Counted from the stretch's first letter, positions 27,256 to 41,359 are shown. The stretch is 64,000 nt of DNA from Streptomyces griseoluteus (GCA_000717735.1 JOBE01000026.1:1-64000); one strand, 5' to 3'. Numbers and translations: made by a program. Notes: generated from the letters alone by a model not told the origin.

Positions 27256-27499
27256 CCCGGGAAGGGCGTGGCGGGGGCCTCGAGGGCCGCCGGGAGCGGA
27301 GTATGGTGATCTTCGCCGTGCGCCCCGCAGGCCGGGGGGCCTTGACGAACCGCACGCAGCGCGCAATTCTCAGGACGCGTCGTCACAACGATCCGTTTCC
27401 GAGGCATGGATCGACGGCTGAACGGGCAGTATCGAGGTGCGCCGCACGGCGCGAGGTACCGCGGAGTTGAGAGCAACGAGGGTCGCGAATTACTCGCCC

Positions 27500-27528
27500 T
27501 GGACATCAGTGAGCCAAGTGGCTACACT
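27500..27528 (+). promoter_or_regulatory. Probable rpoB promoter
   Basis: TGGACA (27500-27505) and TACACT (27523-27528) are separated by 17 bases, close to the principal sigma consensus, giving a leader of about 175 nt to rpoB. The 547-base gap between rplL and rpoB otherwise holds the hairpin at 27214 and no credible gene. Confidence 0.6.
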
Positions 27529-27710
27529 GACCCTTTGCGCTGCCTGTTAGCTGCCTCCTGTCCGTCACCAGAGGCATACCTTCGCATCCGCTTCGTGGAC
27601 CGACCCCGTCTGACCTGGCCTTTCAGCCATTTCAGGACATGTCTGCCGTGAAGCTTTGCTGAGGGACCGGTACGCGCGTAGTGAGTCCGAGCCCTCGGAA
27701 GGACCCCCTC

Positions 27711-30700
27711 TTGGCCGCCTCGCGCAACGCCTCGACCAATACGAACAACGGCGCAAGCACCGCCCCGCTGCGCATCTCCTTTGCAAAGATCAAGGAGCCC
27801 CTCGAGGTTCCGAACCTCCTCGCGCTGCAGACTGAGAGCTTTGACTGGCTGCTCGGTAACGCCGCCTGGAAGGCTCGCGTCGAGGCTGCCCTTGAGTCGG
27901 GACAGGACGTCCCCAGGAAGTCCGGCCTGGAGGAGATCTTCGAGGAGATCTCCCCGATCGAGGACTTCTCCGGGTCGATGTCGCTGACCTTCCGCGACCA
28001 CCGCTTCGAGCCGCCGAAGAACTCGATCGACGAGTGCAAGGACCGTGACTTCACGTACGGCGCCCCGCTCTTCGTCACCGCCGAGTTCACCAACAACGAG
28101 ACCGGCGAGATCAAGTCCCAGACGGTCTTCATGGGCGACTTCCCGCTCATGACCAACAAGGGCACCTTCGTCATCAACGGCACCGAGCGTGTCGTGGTGT
28201 CGCAGCTGGTCCGTTCGCCGGGTGTCTACTTCGACTCCTCCATCGACAAGACGTCCGACAAGGACATCTTCTCCGCCAAGATCATCCCCTCCCGGGGTGC
28301 CTGGCTGGAGATGGAGATCGACAAGCGCGACCTGGTCGGTGTCCGCATCGACCGCAAGCGCAAGCAGTCCGTCACCGTCCTCCTCAAGGCTCTCGGCTGG
28401 ACCACCGAGCAGATCCTCCAGGAGTTCGGCGAGTACGAGTCCATGCGCGCCACCCTGGAGAAGGACCACACCCAGGGCCAGGACGACGCGCTGCTCGACA
28501 TCTACCGCAAGCTGCGTCCGGGCGAGCCGCCGACCCGTGAGGCCGCTCAGACGCTGCTCGAGAACCTCTACTTCAACCCGAAGCGCTACGACCTCGCCAA
28601 GGTCGGCCGCTACAAGGTGAACAAGAAGCTCGGCGCGGACGAGCCGCTGGACGCCGGCGTGCTCACCACCGACGACGTCATCGCCACGATCAAGTACCTG
28701 GTCAAGCTCCACGCGGGCGAGACCGAGACGATCGGCGAGAACGGCAACGAGATCGTCGTCGAGACCGACGACATCGACCACTTCGGCAACCGTCGTCTGC
28801 GCAACGTCGGCGAGCTCATCCAGAACCAGGTCCGCACGGGTCTGGCTCGTATGGAGCGCGTCGTGCGTGAGCGCATGACCACCCAGGACGTCGAGGCGAT
28901 CACGCCGCAGACCCTGATCAACATCCGGCCGGTCGTCGCCTCCATCAAGGAGTTCTTCGGCACCAGCCAGCTGTCGCAGTTCATGGACCAGAACAACCCG
29001 CTGTCGGGTCTGACGCACAAGCGTCGTCTCTCGGCGCTGGGCCCTGGTGGTCTGTCCCGTGAGCGGGCCGGCTTCGAGGTCCGAGACGTGCACCCGTCCC
29101 ACTACGGACGCATGTGCCCGATCGAGACCCCCGAAGGCCCGAACATCGGTCTGATCGGTTCGCTCGCCTCGTACGGCCGCGTCAACGCGTTCGGCTTCAT
29201 CGAGACGCCGTACCGCAAGGTCATCGACGGTCAGGTCACCGACGAGGTCGACTACGTCACCGCCGACGAGGAGGACCGCTTCGTCATCGCGCAGGCCAAC
29301 GCCGCGCTCAACGACGACATGCGGCTCACCGAGAACCGCGTCCTGGTGCGCAAGCGTGGCGGCGAGGTCGACTACGTCCTGCCGTCCGAGGTCGACTACA
29401 TGGACGTCTCGCCGCGCCAGATGGTGTCGGTCGCGACGGCCATGATCCCGTTCCTCGAGCACGACGACGCCAACCGTGCCCTCATGGGCGCGAACATGAT
29501 GCGTCAGGCGGTGCCGCTGATTAAGTCGGAGGCCCCGCTCGTCGGCACCGGCATGGAGTACCGCTGTGCCACCGACGCCGGCGACGTGCTCAAGGCCGAG
29601 AAGGACGGTGTCGTCCAGGAACTGTCGGCCGACTACGTCACGGTCGCCAACGACGACGGCACGTACATCACGTACCGCCTGCACAAGTTCTCCCGCTCCA
29701 ACCAGGGCACCTCTGTGAACCAGAAGGTCGTCGTGGACGAGGGCGACCGCGTCATCGAGGGCCAGGTCCTCGCCGACGGTCCCGCCACCGAAGACGGCGA
29801 GATGGCGCTCGGCAAGAACCTGCTCGTGGCGTTCATGCCGTGGGAGGGTCACAACTACGAGGACGCGATCATCCTGTCGCAGCGCCTCGTGCAGGACGAC
29901 GTCCTCTCCTCGATCCACATCGAGGAGCACGAGGTCGACGCCCGTGACACCAAGCTGGGCCCGGAGGAGATCACCCGGGACATCCCGAACGTCTCCGAGG
30001 AGGTCCTCGCGGACCTCGACGAGCGCGGCATCATCCGCATCGGTGCCGAGGTCGTCGCCGGCGACATCCTCGTCGGCAAGGTCACGCCCAAGGGCGAGAC
30101 CGAGCTGACGCCGGAGGAGCGCCTGCTCCGCGCGATCTTCGGTGAGAAGGCCCGTGAGGTCCGTGACACCTCGCTGAAGGTGCCGCACGGCGAGATCGGC
30201 AAGATCATCGGCGTCCGCGTCTTCGACCGCGAGGAGGGCGACGAGCTTCCCCCGGGCGTGAACCAGCTGGTCCGCGTCTACGTCGCCCAGAAGCGCAAGA
30301 TCACCGACGGTGACAAGCTCGCCGGCCGCCACGGCAACAAGGGTGTCATCTCCAAGATCCTTCCGATCGAGGACATGCCCTTCCTCGAGGACGGCACCCC
30401 GGTCGACATCATCCTCAACCCGCTGGGTGTCCCGTCCCGAATGAACCCGGGACAGGTCCTGGAGATCCACCTCGGCTGGCTCGCCAGCCGCGGCTGGGAC
30501 GTCTCCGGCCTCGCGGACGAGTGGGCGCAGCGCCTCCAGGCGATCGGCGCCGACCAGGTCGCCCCGGGCACCAACGTCGCCACCCCCGTCTTCGACGGTG
30601 CGCGTGAGGACGAGCTCGCGGGTCTGCTGAACCACACCATCCCGAACCGGGACGGCGAGCGCATGGTGCTCCCGACCGGTAAGGCGAGGCTGTTCGACGG

Positions 30701-31193
30701 CCGCTCCGGCGAGCCGTTCCCCGACCCGGTCTCGGTCGGTTACATGTACATCCTCAAGCTCCACCACCTGGTCGACGACAAGCTCCACGCTCGTTCGACC
30801 GGTCCGTACTCGATGATCACCCAGCAGCCGCTGGGTGGTAAGGCCCAGTTCGGTGGCCAGCGCTTCGGTGAGATGGAGGTGTGGGCGCTGGAGGCGTACG
30901 GCGCCGCTTACGCCCTCCAGGAGCTGCTGACGATCAAGTCCGACGACGTGACCGGCCGCGTGAAGGTCTACGAGGCCATCGTCAAGGGCGAGAACATCCC
31001 TGAGCCCGGCATCCCCGAGTCCTTCAAGGTGCTCATCAAGGAGATGCAGTCCCTGTGCCTCAACGTGGAGGTGCTGTCCTCGGACGGCATGTCCATCGAG
31101 ATGCGCGACACCGACGAGGACGTCTTCCGCGCAGCGGAGGAGCTCGGCATCGACCTGTCCCGGCGCGAGCCGAGCAGCGTCGAAGAGGTCTGA
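27711..31193 (+). CDS. rpoB: DNA-directed RNA polymerase subunit beta
   Basis: 1160 aa if translation starts at TTG 27711, which has GGAAGGA eight bases upstream and gives the N-terminus [12 protein letters not shown] known for streptomycete RpoB. GTG 27681 is in frame but adds ten unlikely residues. The rifampicin region [35 protein letters not shown] has the wild-type residues at the Asp, His and Ser positions most often mutated. This indicates a rifampicin-sensitive housekeeping copy. The catalytic [17 protein letters not shown] segment is intact. It ends 107 bases before rpoC. Confidence 0.97.
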   Translation: MAASRNASTNTNNGASTAPLRISFAKIKEPLEVPNLLALQTESFDWLLGNAAWKARVEAALESGQDVPRKSGLEEIFEEISPIEDFSGSMSLTFRDHRFEPPKNSIDECKDRDFTYGAPLFVTAEFTNNETGEIKSQTVFMGDFPLMTNKGTFVINGTERVVVSQLVRSPGVYFDSSIDKTSDKDIFSAKIIPSRGAWLEMEIDKRDLVGVRIDRKRKQSVTVLLKALGWTTEQILQEFGEYESMRATLEKDHTQGQDDALLDIYRKLRPGEPPTREAAQTLLENLYFNPKRYDLAKVGRYKVNKKLGADEPLDAGVLTTDDVIATIKYLVKLHAGETETIGENGNEIVVETDDIDHFGNRRLRNVGELIQNQVRTGLARMERVVRERMTTQDVEAITPQTLINIRPVVASIKEFFGTSQLSQFMDQNNPLSGLTHKRRLSALGPGGLSRERAGFEVRDVHPSHYGRMCPIETPEGPNIGLIGSLASYGRVNAFGFIETPYRKVIDGQVTDEVDYVTADEEDRFVIAQANAALNDDMRLTENRVLVRKRGGEVDYVLPSEVDYMDVSPRQMVSVATAMIPFLEHDDANRALMGANMMRQAVPLIKSEAPLVGTGMEYRCATDAGDVLKAEKDGVVQELSADYVTVANDDGTYITYRLHKFSRSNQGTSVNQKVVVDEGDRVIEGQVLADGPATEDGEMALGKNLLVAFMPWEGHNYEDAIILSQRLVQDDVLSSIHIEEHEVDARDTKLGPEEITRDIPNVSEEVLADLDERGIIRIGAEVVAGDILVGKVTPKGETELTPEERLLRAIFGEKAREVRDTSLKVPHGEIGKIIGVRVFDREEGDELPPGVNQLVRVYVAQKRKITDGDKLAGRHGNKGVISKILPIEDMPFLEDGTPVDIILNPLGVPSRMNPGQVLEIHLGWLASRGWDVSGLADEWAQRLQAIGADQVAPGTNVATPVFDGAREDELAGLLNHTIPNRDGERMVLPTGKARLFDGRSGEPFPDPVSVGYMYILKLHHLVDDKLHARSTGPYSMITQQPLGGKAQFGGQRFGEMEVWALEAYGAAYALQELLTIKSDDVTGRVKVYEAIVKGENIPEPGIPESFKVLIKEMQSLCLNVEVLSSDGMSIEMRDTDEDVFRAAEELGIDLSRREPSSVEEV

Positions 31194-31300
31194 CGGGAGT
31201 TCGGTCGGGGACTCGGCGTAACGCCGCCGAGTCCCCGGCCGGCCCCAGGACCCCCGTATCAGACCCCAAGCCTTACAACCCTGAGAGGGATTGACGCATA

Positions 31301-35215
<3,915 letters not shown>

Positions 35216-35224
35216 GTAGTGGTG

Positions 35225-35270
35225 CGAAGGGCGGCCACCCCGGAAACGGGGTGGCCGCCCTTCGGCGTTT
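35225..35270 (+). terminator. Intrinsic terminator of rpoC (possibly bidirectional)
   Basis: A perfect 18-bp stem (35225-35242 with 35247-35264) has a GAAA tetraloop and is followed by GCGTTTTC. It separates rpoC from the convergent last gene of the tail-like cluster. Confidence 0.93.
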
Positions 35271-35281
35271 TCCCCGGAGGG

Positions 35282-35551
35282 TTACCTGGCGGCCAGTTCC
35301 CACACCGCGACGAGCGCTCCGGCGCTCGCGGCGAGTGCCACGATGCTGGTCAGCGGCCAGCGGGCGCGTTCGAGGCCGTCGAGGCGGGCCTCGTGGTCGG
35401 CGAGCTGCCGGTCGGTCTGGTCGCTGCGCTGGACGAGCAGCGCGAGCGCGCCGTCCACCCGGGCGAAGCCGGCCTCCAGGGTGCCGCGGAGCCGTTCCAG
35501 TTCGAGGGCGACGGCCACGGGGTCGTTCGGGTCAGGCTCGGTCATCTGCAC
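35282..35551 (-). CDS. Small coiled-coil protein with C-terminal membrane segment, lysis-associated
   Basis: 89 aa. Residues about 12-60 form heptad-like repeats (VALELERLRGTLEAGFARVDGALALLVQRSDQTDRQLADHEARL), then a single hydrophobic segment WPLTSIVALAASAGALVAVWELAA at the C-terminus. It overlaps the holin gene by 20 bases and is the last gene of the tail-like operon. Small coiled-coil plus TM proteins at this place in phage lysis cassettes are holin-like or spanin-like. The exact role is unknown. ATG 35545 is an alternative start. Confidence 0.6.
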   Translation of the reverse strand: MQMTEPDPNDPVAVALELERLRGTLEAGFARVDGALALLVQRSDQTDRQLADHEARLDGLERARWPLTSIVALAASAGALVAVWELAAR

Positions 35552-35771
35552 CGCCCCCGGACGGGGTGCTGCGGAGCCAGGACGGCAGCAGTCGCTGCGC
35601 CGCGTCCAGTGCCATCACCCGGGTGAGACCGCCGGCGACGGCGAGCGCCCCGGCGACCCAGGGGAGGGTCGCGGGGATGCCGGATGCGTCGACGATCGCG
35701 GGGAGGACGACGGCGATGCCGACGGCGGACTGGAGGACGGTACGGGCCGTGCGCTTGGCGGCATCGGACAT
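35532..35771 (-). CDS. Holin-like membrane protein
   Basis: 79 aa with two hydrophobic segments (about residues 14-31 and 36-54), VLQSAVGIAVVLPAIVDASGIPATLPWVAGALAVAGGLTRVMALDAA. Such short two-helix proteins next to an endolysin are typical actinophage holins, which permeabilise the membrane and release the endolysin. GAGGAG precedes the ATG. The gene lies 22 bases after the amidase stop and overlaps the next small gene. No sequence-specific holin motif can be claimed, so this is inferred from size, topology and position. Confidence 0.65.
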   Translation of the reverse strand: MSDAAKRTARTVLQSAVGIAVVLPAIVDASGIPATLPWVAGALAVAGGLTRVMALDAAQRLLPSWLRSTPSGGGADDRA

Positions 35772-35793
35772 CGGTGTGCTCCTCGGTAGGTGC

Positions 35794-36705
35794 TTACTTC
35801 GTGTACGGGACCTTCAGGGCGCTCCAGGAGGCGGCGCCGGGGATGCCGTCGGCGTCGGAGCCGCGGAAGCCGAGCTTGCGCTGCCACTTGGCGTAGCTGA
35901 GCCGGTCGGCCTCGCTCCAGCGGGGGCCGGGGCCGACGGCGTACGCGGAGCAGCCCTCGGCGACGAGCCGGCGGCCCATGGCCGTGATGACCGGGGAGCT
36001 CGTCTCCTTGCGGAAGAACGAGGAGCCCGGGAACGGCTGGAGGCGGGGCGGGGCCGGCTTCGTGGTGCCGGGGGTGGCCTTGGCGGGGTCCTTGCCGAGC
36101 CGGGTCTGGACCCGGTCGCGGAGGACCGGCATGCCGAAGCCCTTGGGGTCGGACTTCCAGTCGGACCACTCCAGGTGGCCGATGACGGACTTGGCGCCCC
36201 AGCCGTGGGCCCGGCAGAGGGCGGCGGAGACCCGCTCGATGGCGTCGAGCTGGGCGGCCGGCCAGGGGTCGGTGCCGTTGCCGAGGTTGACGCACTCGAA
36301 GCCGTAGAAGCGGGAGTTGCCGTCGACGGCTCCGGGGCTGCCCTGGTGGACGCGGGGCGCCGGGGGCCTGTCGCCGTACGTCTCGGTGATGACGGCCTGG
36401 AGGACGGACGGGTCGCCGCCGCCGGCGTGGTTGGCGCGGCCGTTGCCGACGAGGTGGACCGTGCCGTCCTTGGCGATGACGCCGTGGCAGAGCGGTCCCG
36501 GCAGTCCCTCGTAGCCGTTGAAGCAGAGCTCGATGGAGGAGGCGGTGCCGGAGCTGACGGTGTGGTGGATCATCACGCCGGTGACCGGGCCCCAGGCGCC
36601 GGCGTGGTTGCGGTGGTGGGTGCGCCAGCCGGGGTGTTCGACGACGGTGACGCCTTCGGCGCGGAGCGCGGCGACGAGCCGGTCCGCGGGCAGGGGAGTG
36701 GCCAT
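35794..36705 (-). CDS. Endolysin: N-acetylmuramoyl-L-alanine amidase (PGRP/Amidase_2)
   Basis: 303-aa peptidoglycan amidase. The N-terminal catalytic domain shows GVMIHHTVSSGTASSIELCFNGYEGLPGPLCHGVIAKDGTVHLVGNGRANHAGGG, with zinc histidines in IHHT and a later histidine in IGHLEWSDWKSDPKG. A Pro-rich linker (about 205-225) leads to a C-terminal repeat, GPRWSEADRLSYAKWQRKLGFRGSDADGIPGAASWSAL, a peptidoglycan-binding module common in actinophage lysins. There is no signal peptide, so it depends on a holin, which is the next gene. ATG 36705 has GGAGGA upstream. Confidence 0.9.
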   Translation of the reverse strand: MATPLPADRLVAALRAEGVTVVEHPGWRTHHRNHAGAWGPVTGVMIHHTVSSGTASSIELCFNGYEGLPGPLCHGVIAKDGTVHLVGNGRANHAGGGDPSVLQAVITETYGDRPPAPRVHQGSPGAVDGNSRFYGFECVNLGNGTDPWPAAQLDAIERVSAALCRAHGWGAKSVIGHLEWSDWKSDPKGFGMPVLRDRVQTRLGKDPAKATPGTTKPAPPRLQPFPGSSFFRKETSSPVITAMGRRLVAEGCSAYAVGPGPRWSEADRLSYAKWQRKLGFRGSDADGIPGAASWSALKVPYTK

Positions 36706-36801
36706 CGGGTGTCCTCCAGACATGCGGGAGCCCCGGCCTTGGGGGGCGCGGGGCGGGCGTACGGGTGGGGCGGGGACGCACTCGGTGGTGCGTTCCGGGG
36801 C

Positions 36802-37224
36802 TTACGGGGCGGGCGCGGGCTCCGGGGTGGGCGCGGGCTCCGGGGTGGGCTCGGGTTCCGGCGCCGGGGCCCAGGTCGCGCACAGTTCGGCGTAGGCGGA
36901 GCGGCGGTTCTCGAAGTCGGCGAGCGCGGACGTGACGGCCCGCTGGACGGCGGTCGGATCGGGCACGGCCGGGACGCCGTCCTTCGCCTCGACGACGGCG
37001 AGACCGTAGCCGCGGAGGGTGGCGTCACCACCACTGCCGGTCTTGGCGAACTCGGCGGTGATCTGCACCGACGGGTACTGGCCGGTGAACGGGTCACGTT
37101 CCAGGGTGTAGCCGAGGCTGTTGTCGAAGACGCGTACGGAGAGGGTGTGGCCGTTCTCCACGACGGTGGCCCGGCCGGCGTAGTCGATGGCCAGGCCCCA
37201 GGGCTGGGTGGGGTCGATGTTCAC
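36802..37224 (-). CDS. Tail-cluster protein of unknown function with Pro-Glu tail
   Basis: 140 aa from GTG 37224, which has GAGGAG upstream. The N-terminal part, NIDPTQPWGLAIDYAGRATVVENGHTLSVRVFDNS, looks like beta-strand material, followed by a helical stretch. The end is a low-complexity EPEPTPEPAPTPEPAPAP tail. I do not recognise the family. It lies between the baseplate-side genes and the endolysin, which fits a structural accessory or chaperone. Confidence 0.7.
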   Translation of the reverse strand: MNIDPTQPWGLAIDYAGRATVVENGHTLSVRVFDNSLGYTLERDPFTGQYPSVQITAEFAKTGSGGDATLRGYGLAVVEAKDGVPAVPDPTAVQRAVTSALADFENRRSAYAELCATWAPAPEPEPTPEPAPTPEPAPAP

Positions 37225-37244
37225 GGTGGGTGCTCCTCGCTGGC

Positions 37245-37823
37245 TCAGGTCTGGGTGCCGTACATGCTGACGGGCTGGGCGTACACCGTTCCGGTGCCGC
37301 TGGCGATCCTGGCGTGGATCTCGACGGTCATGACCTTGCCGAACTTGGTCGCGAAGTCGGGGAACGGCAGCAGACCGGTGTAGTCGAAGGTCTGTCCGGC
37401 GGCGACGGGCGGGCCGAACGGCAGGCCGTCGACCATCACCTGCACCTGGCCGGTCGCGCCGCTGGACACCTTCGTGTACATCGCGAGACGCATCTTGGGC
37501 TGCCAGACCGGATTGAAGGACTGGGCGATGGCGGTGAAGGACGTGCTCGTGGTGGACGGCCACTTCGCTTCCTTCAGGTGGTCCACAGGCGGCATCAGCT
37601 GCAGCCACGGCCTGGCGAGGCCGCCGGTCGCCAGGTCGTCGGCGAACAGCTCGTGGTTGTGGGCGTCGAAGACCCGGAGGACCGGTTTGGTGGGCTGCGG
37701 CTTGTCGGGTTCGGGACGGATCTCGTTGAAGAGGGGACGGGTGTTGACCGCTGTGGACAGGGCCTGGATCCGGCGCTCCATCTGGATCAGCCGGTCGATG
37801 ATGTCTTCGGGCAGCAGTGCCAT
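37245..37823 (-). CDS. Tail-cluster protein of unknown function
   Basis: 192-aa protein with a short N-terminal helix (LPEDIIDRLIQMERRIQALSTAVNT), reminiscent of the trimerising helices of tail proteins, then a beta-rich body (RVFDAHNHELFADDLATGGLARPWLQL and GATGQVQVMVDGLPFGPPV). No enzyme motif is visible. The ATG overlaps the stop of the hub-like gene by one base, so it is translationally coupled. It is probably a minor structural component of the tip; this is an inference from position. Confidence 0.72.
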   Translation of the reverse strand: MALLPEDIIDRLIQMERRIQALSTAVNTRPLFNEIRPEPDKPQPTKPVLRVFDAHNHELFADDLATGGLARPWLQLMPPVDHLKEAKWPSTTSTSFTAIAQSFNPVWQPKMRLAMYTKVSSGATGQVQVMVDGLPFGPPVAAGQTFDYTGLLPFPDFATKFGKVMTVEIHARIASGTGTVYAQPVSMYGTQT

Positions 37824-38938
37824 CAGGTCCTCTCAAGGGCGAGTTCGGCGGTGTCTGGGCGGCCTCGCTCGGCCGGCCGGACCTTGACGCCGACGATGCG
37901 GTAGCGGGCGTCGAGGCCCGTCGGGTGCCACTCGTCGGTGATGCGGATGCGGGCGGTGCGGCCGAGGAGCGCCGGGGGGACGATCCCGCCGAGCCGGATG
38001 CTGATCTCGGGGATCTGCACATGGCCGGCGGCCTCGTTGACGGCGGCCTGGGCGAGCGAGTTCAGCGTGGCCTTGTCGCTGACGTCGTTGTGGTCCGAGG
38101 ACAGGTCGAGCTTCGGCCAGAGGTCGGCGAGCGGCGGATCCGTCGGCTGGAAGAGGTCGGACAGGGTCGGCCTGGACTCGGCGCCGGCGTTGCTGTTGGC
38201 CGAGGCGCCGCGAGCCAGGGCCTCGGTGCCGCCGCGGGTGGCGTCGTCCGGAAGGGAGTACGACAGGATCGTGCCGGGCCGGTCGAAGATCATGTCGGTG
38301 GCGCCGTTGCTGATGGGCGAGCCGAGCCGGAGCTCGCGGACCCGCTTGCCGTCGTCCGGGTCGCGGTAGACGAGGATCTGGTACTCGAAGCCCTGGTTCT
38401 GGGAACCGAGCTGGTCGAGCGCCTCCTGGTAGACGGTCTCGTCGCCGTACCGCCACGAGGCCGTCCGCGTGACGCCGGACAGCACGTTCACGTCACCCTC
38501 GTCGATCCTGCTCTCGCCCAGGCCGTCCGACAGGCTCTTCCAGAGCTCGCGGGCGATGACGTACTGGTCGGTCGGCTGGGTGAACCGGGTCGCGAAGTCC
38601 TTCGTACGGATGCGTCGTCGGGCCGCGTACGAGTCGAAGGTGGAGGCCTGGATGCCCAGGGTCACCACGCCCCGGTCGCTGCTCTGCAGGTTGGTGGTCC
38701 AGACGATGCCGCCCCACCACAGGTCTCCGCCGCGCTCCAGGTAGACGGTGGTCCGGCCCGGCTTGATCTTGTGGGCCCGCTCGGCGATGGCCCGGTCGGG
38801 GATGGGGATGGTGCCGGACAGGGAGCCGGCCCGGCCGATGTAGTCCTCGAACGAGACGTCCCGCAGCGGCAGGATGTCGAGGGCCGTGTCGCTCATGAGG
38901 TCGCAGAAGATGGCCCGGTAGGGCGTGTCGAGTGCCAT
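37823..38938 (-). CDS. Minor tail / baseplate hub protein, ReqiPepy6 Gp37-like
   Basis: 371-aa protein. The opening MALDTPYRAIFCDLMSDTALDILPLRDVSFEDYIGRAGSLSGTIPIPD, and the segment TVYLERGGDLWWGGIVWTTNLQSSDRGVVTLGIQASTFDSYAARRRI, are of the kind found in actinophage siphovirus tail-tip proteins (ReqiPepy6 Gp37-like). They form the hub that connects the distal tail protein to the fibres. The family placement rests on overall resemblance. It lies downstream of three fibre genes and is coupled to the next gene. Confidence 0.75.
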   Translation of the reverse strand: MALDTPYRAIFCDLMSDTALDILPLRDVSFEDYIGRAGSLSGTIPIPDRAIAERAHKIKPGRTTVYLERGGDLWWGGIVWTTNLQSSDRGVVTLGIQASTFDSYAARRRIRTKDFATRFTQPTDQYVIARELWKSLSDGLGESRIDEGDVNVLSGVTRTASWRYGDETVYQEALDQLGSQNQGFEYQILVYRDPDDGKRVRELRLGSPISNGATDMIFDRPGTILSYSLPDDATRGGTEALARGASANSNAGAESRPTLSDLFQPTDPPLADLWPKLDLSSDHNDVSDKATLNSLAQAAVNEAAGHVQIPEISIRLGGIVPPALLGRTARIRITDEWHPTGLDARYRIVGVKVRPAERGRPDTAELALERT

Positions 38939-38950
38939 GGGACAGCCCCC

Positions 38951-40084
38951 TTACAGGACGTAGGTAGCGGCGATGCGGATGTTCCGGCCGGCGACGAGGG
39001 CTCCGTTCGACGACCAGGTGCGCAGGTTGACCTGTCCGCCGGGCGTGATGTAGCCGCCGCCGTTGCCGAAGCCGTCGCAGGCGGAGGCCTCGTAGTCCAT
39101 GGCCGGGCGCCATCCGGCGGGCAGGGTGCAGAGCCCCTCGTCGTTGAAGTTGCCCGCGCCGTCGACGTTGATGGTGGCGCCGTTGCGGGTGACGGTGACG
39201 AGGACGGTCGCGAGGCCCCGGGAGCGCCGGCCGGAGAAGGACACCACCGTCCAGCCGCTCAGCGCGGTCGCGCCGCTCGTGGTGGTCTCCACCTCGACCG
39301 GCGGCTGGTAGTTGGTCCAGGAGGTGCCGTTCCAGCGCTGGAGGGTCCCGGCGTTGTCGCGGAACTGACCGGTGTAGCTGCCGGTGGTGAGCGTTCCGCT
39401 GGGGACGACGCCGCCGATCTCCTTCGGGTACGCGACCCAGCCGTTGCCGTCCCAGCGCTGGAGGTAGTGGGCGTTGTCGTTGTCCTGGTACTGGCCGGGG
39501 TACGAACCGGGCACACCGGCGTTGTTGTAGACGGGCAGGATGCCGCCCAGGCCGACGAGCGTGGTCCGCAGGTCGGTGACGGCCGTGGCCCAGGCGATGC
39601 CGCCGGTGCCGGCCGAGGTCTGCTTCTCCACCCTGACCGAGAAGAGGGGGAGGGAGAGCGCGGGGGCGCCAGGAGCGGTCGGCACCGCCTTCGGCTCGCC
39701 GCTGATGACCTCCAGGGCGGCTTCGCTCCTGGCCTGGTTGTCGAACTCGTCGTCGTACACGCGCAGGACGACGAGGTCGATGCGCGGGTTGATCGGATCG
39801 CCGTCGCCGAAGCTGAGGACGGTGTCCGCGTCGAGGGTGACGGGGTAGGCGCCCTGGATGTTGGGGCCCTGGATGACGGCGCGCCCGGCGTAGACGGTCG
39901 CGCTCATGGGGCCGCTGCCGCTCATCCAGAGGCCGCCGACCCGGTACTTGCCGTCGGCCGTGCCGGGCAGGACGCCGGAGCGCGAGGCGAGCGGGTTGAC
40001 CGGGGTGGTCGCGCCGAGGGCGGTGAGGCGGGTGGTGACTCGGGTCTGCCCGGTCGGGGGGAGCCAGCCGCTGCGCAGTGCCAT
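38951..40084 (-). CDS. Tail fibre / receptor-binding protein paralogue 1
   Basis: 377 aa from ATG 40084 (AGGAGA upstream). Residues 1-170 are an anchor domain shared with the next two fibres (GWLPPTGQTRVTTRLTALG; GRAVIQGPNIQGAYPVTLDAD; RIDLVVLRVYDDEFD). About 175-260 carry two repeats of G-x-Y-x-GQ[YF]-x-D..LQRW-[DN]-G..W. The C-terminal 110 residues differ from the other two fibres and contain GNFNDEGLCTLPAGWRP, as in phage fibre head domains. The operon order makes it the last of the three. Confidence 0.85.
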   Translation of the reverse strand: MALRSGWLPPTGQTRVTTRLTALGATTPVNPLASRSGVLPGTADGKYRVGGLWMSGSGPMSATVYAGRAVIQGPNIQGAYPVTLDADTVLSFGDGDPINPRIDLVVLRVYDDEFDNQARSEAALEVISGEPKAVPTAPGAPALSLPLFSVRVEKQTSAGTGGIAWATAVTDLRTTLVGLGGILPVYNNAGVPGSYPGQYQDNDNAHYLQRWDGNGWVAYPKEIGGVVPSGTLTTGSYTGQFRDNAGTLQRWNGTSWTNYQPPVEVETTTSGATALSGWTVVSFSGRRSRGLATVLVTVTRNGATINVDGAGNFNDEGLCTLPAGWRPAMDYEASACDGFGNGGGYITPGGQVNLRTWSSNGALVAGRNIRIAATYVL

Positions 40085-40116
40085 GGTGTTCTCCTGTCGG
40101 TGGGGGTGGATCCGGG

Positions 40117-41310
40117 CTACGGCAGCGGGTCGACCCTGATGAAGGTGTTGTCGAAACCGGCCTTGAGGACGGTGGGGGCGGCGGAGACGACCTTGAAGAA
40201 GGCCGTGAGCGTGTACGTCGCGCCCGCGGTCAGGCCCGACTGACGGGTCATGGTGGACACCGAGACCATGTGCTTGTCGGCGGCGAGCACCGCGTAGTCG
40301 TCCTCGAGGTCGCTGATGACCGTGGCGCCCTGGGTGAGCTTGAGCGCCATGAACGCGTAGTGGTCGGGACTCGTCGACCGCAGCTTGCAGCCGAAACTGA
40401 TGATCACGGCCCTCGACGGCGGGGCGACGAAGGAGAGCGACAGCGGGTTGGTGATGCGGCCGGCGAGCGTCGAGGTGTACGTGGTCGACGTGGTGTCGCC
40501 GTAGTCGCGGTTGTCGACGAAGTACGGGCCCGCCACGACCGGGATCCACTCGGAACCGTTCCAGCGCTGGAGCTTGCCGCTCGTCGAGTCGCGGTACTGG
40601 CCGGTGTAGCTGGCCGGCGTGGTGGACGCGGAGGACGGGACGATGCCGCCGAGCGCCGCCGGGTACGACACCCAGGCGCCGCCGTCCCAGCGCTGGAGCG
40701 CACCGCCCGCGTCCTGGTACTGGCCGGGGTAGGCGCCGGGCTGGGACGCGCCCTCGACCGGGAGGATGCCGCCGAGGGAGACGACCGGGCTGCGCAGGTC
40801 CTTGAGCGAGCTGTCCCACGGGATGCCGCCGTTGCCCGCGCTGGCACCGGCGGGGACGAGCACCTCGTACAGCGGGAGGCAGCGCGGCGGGACGACCGGG
40901 ACCTTCGGGGCCTGCTCGGCCGCGCCCTGGATGATCTCGAGGACGGCTTCGGTGCGCGTCCCGCCGTCGTAGAGCGTGTCGTAGATCCTCAGGACGAGCA
41001 GGTCGATGCGGTTGTACGTGGCGTTGCCCGGCGCGAAGGTCACCACCTCTGAGGCCGGCAGCGTCACGGGGAAGACGCCCTGGGAGATCTCGCCCTGGAT
41101 GACGGCCCGGCCCTCGGAGACGGTCGCCGACATGGCGGCGGAGCCGAAGGTCCAGAAGCCGGAGAGCCGGTACCGGCCGTCGTACGAGCCGGGCAGGACG
41201 CCGGAGCGGACCTGGACGGGGTTGGTCATGGTGGTGACACCGGTCTGGGTGAGCCGGGTGTCCTCGCGGGTCTGGCCGGTCTCGGTGACCCAGCTGCTGC
41301 GCAGGTTCAT
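40117..41310 (-). CDS. Tail fibre / receptor-binding protein paralogue 2
   Basis: 397 aa. It shares the N-terminal anchor (SSWVTETGQTREDTRLTQTG; GRAVIQGEISQGVFPVTLPAS; RIDLLVLRIYDTLYD) and two GQYxD..LQRW repeats with its neighbours. The C-terminal domain from about residue 285 is unrelated to theirs (NPLSLSFVAPPSRAVIISFGCKLRSTSPDHYAFMALKL), a beta-rich segment. The 32-base gap to paralogue 1 has a Shine-Dalgarno but no terminator. Confidence 0.85.
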   Translation of the reverse strand: MNLRSSWVTETGQTREDTRLTQTGVTTMTNPVQVRSGVLPGSYDGRYRLSGFWTFGSAAMSATVSEGRAVIQGEISQGVFPVTLPASEVVTFAPGNATYNRIDLLVLRIYDTLYDGGTRTEAVLEIIQGAAEQAPKVPVVPPRCLPLYEVLVPAGASAGNGGIPWDSSLKDLRSPVVSLGGILPVEGASQPGAYPGQYQDAGGALQRWDGGAWVSYPAALGGIVPSSASTTPASYTGQYRDSTSGKLQRWNGSEWIPVVAGPYFVDNRDYGDTTSTTYTSTLAGRITNPLSLSFVAPPSRAVIISFGCKLRSTSPDHYAFMALKLTQGATVISDLEDDYAVLAADKHMVSVSTMTRQSGLTAGATYTLTAFFKVVSAAPTVLKAGFDNTFIRVDPLP

Positions 41311-41359
41311 GGGGTTTCTCCGTTCGAGAGGTCGGGGGACGGTTCAGCGGTCGGGGGCG

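Noticed and set aside
27236..27651. Small ORFs in the rplL-rpoB gap
   Set aside because: No Shine-Dalgarno, no protein signature, and they overlap the hairpin and the rpoB promoter.
37817..40243. 808-aa plus-strand frame over the hub-like and fibre genes
   Set aside because: Val/Asp/Gly-rich shadow of real minus-strand genes with clear Shine-Dalgarno sequences and protein motifs.
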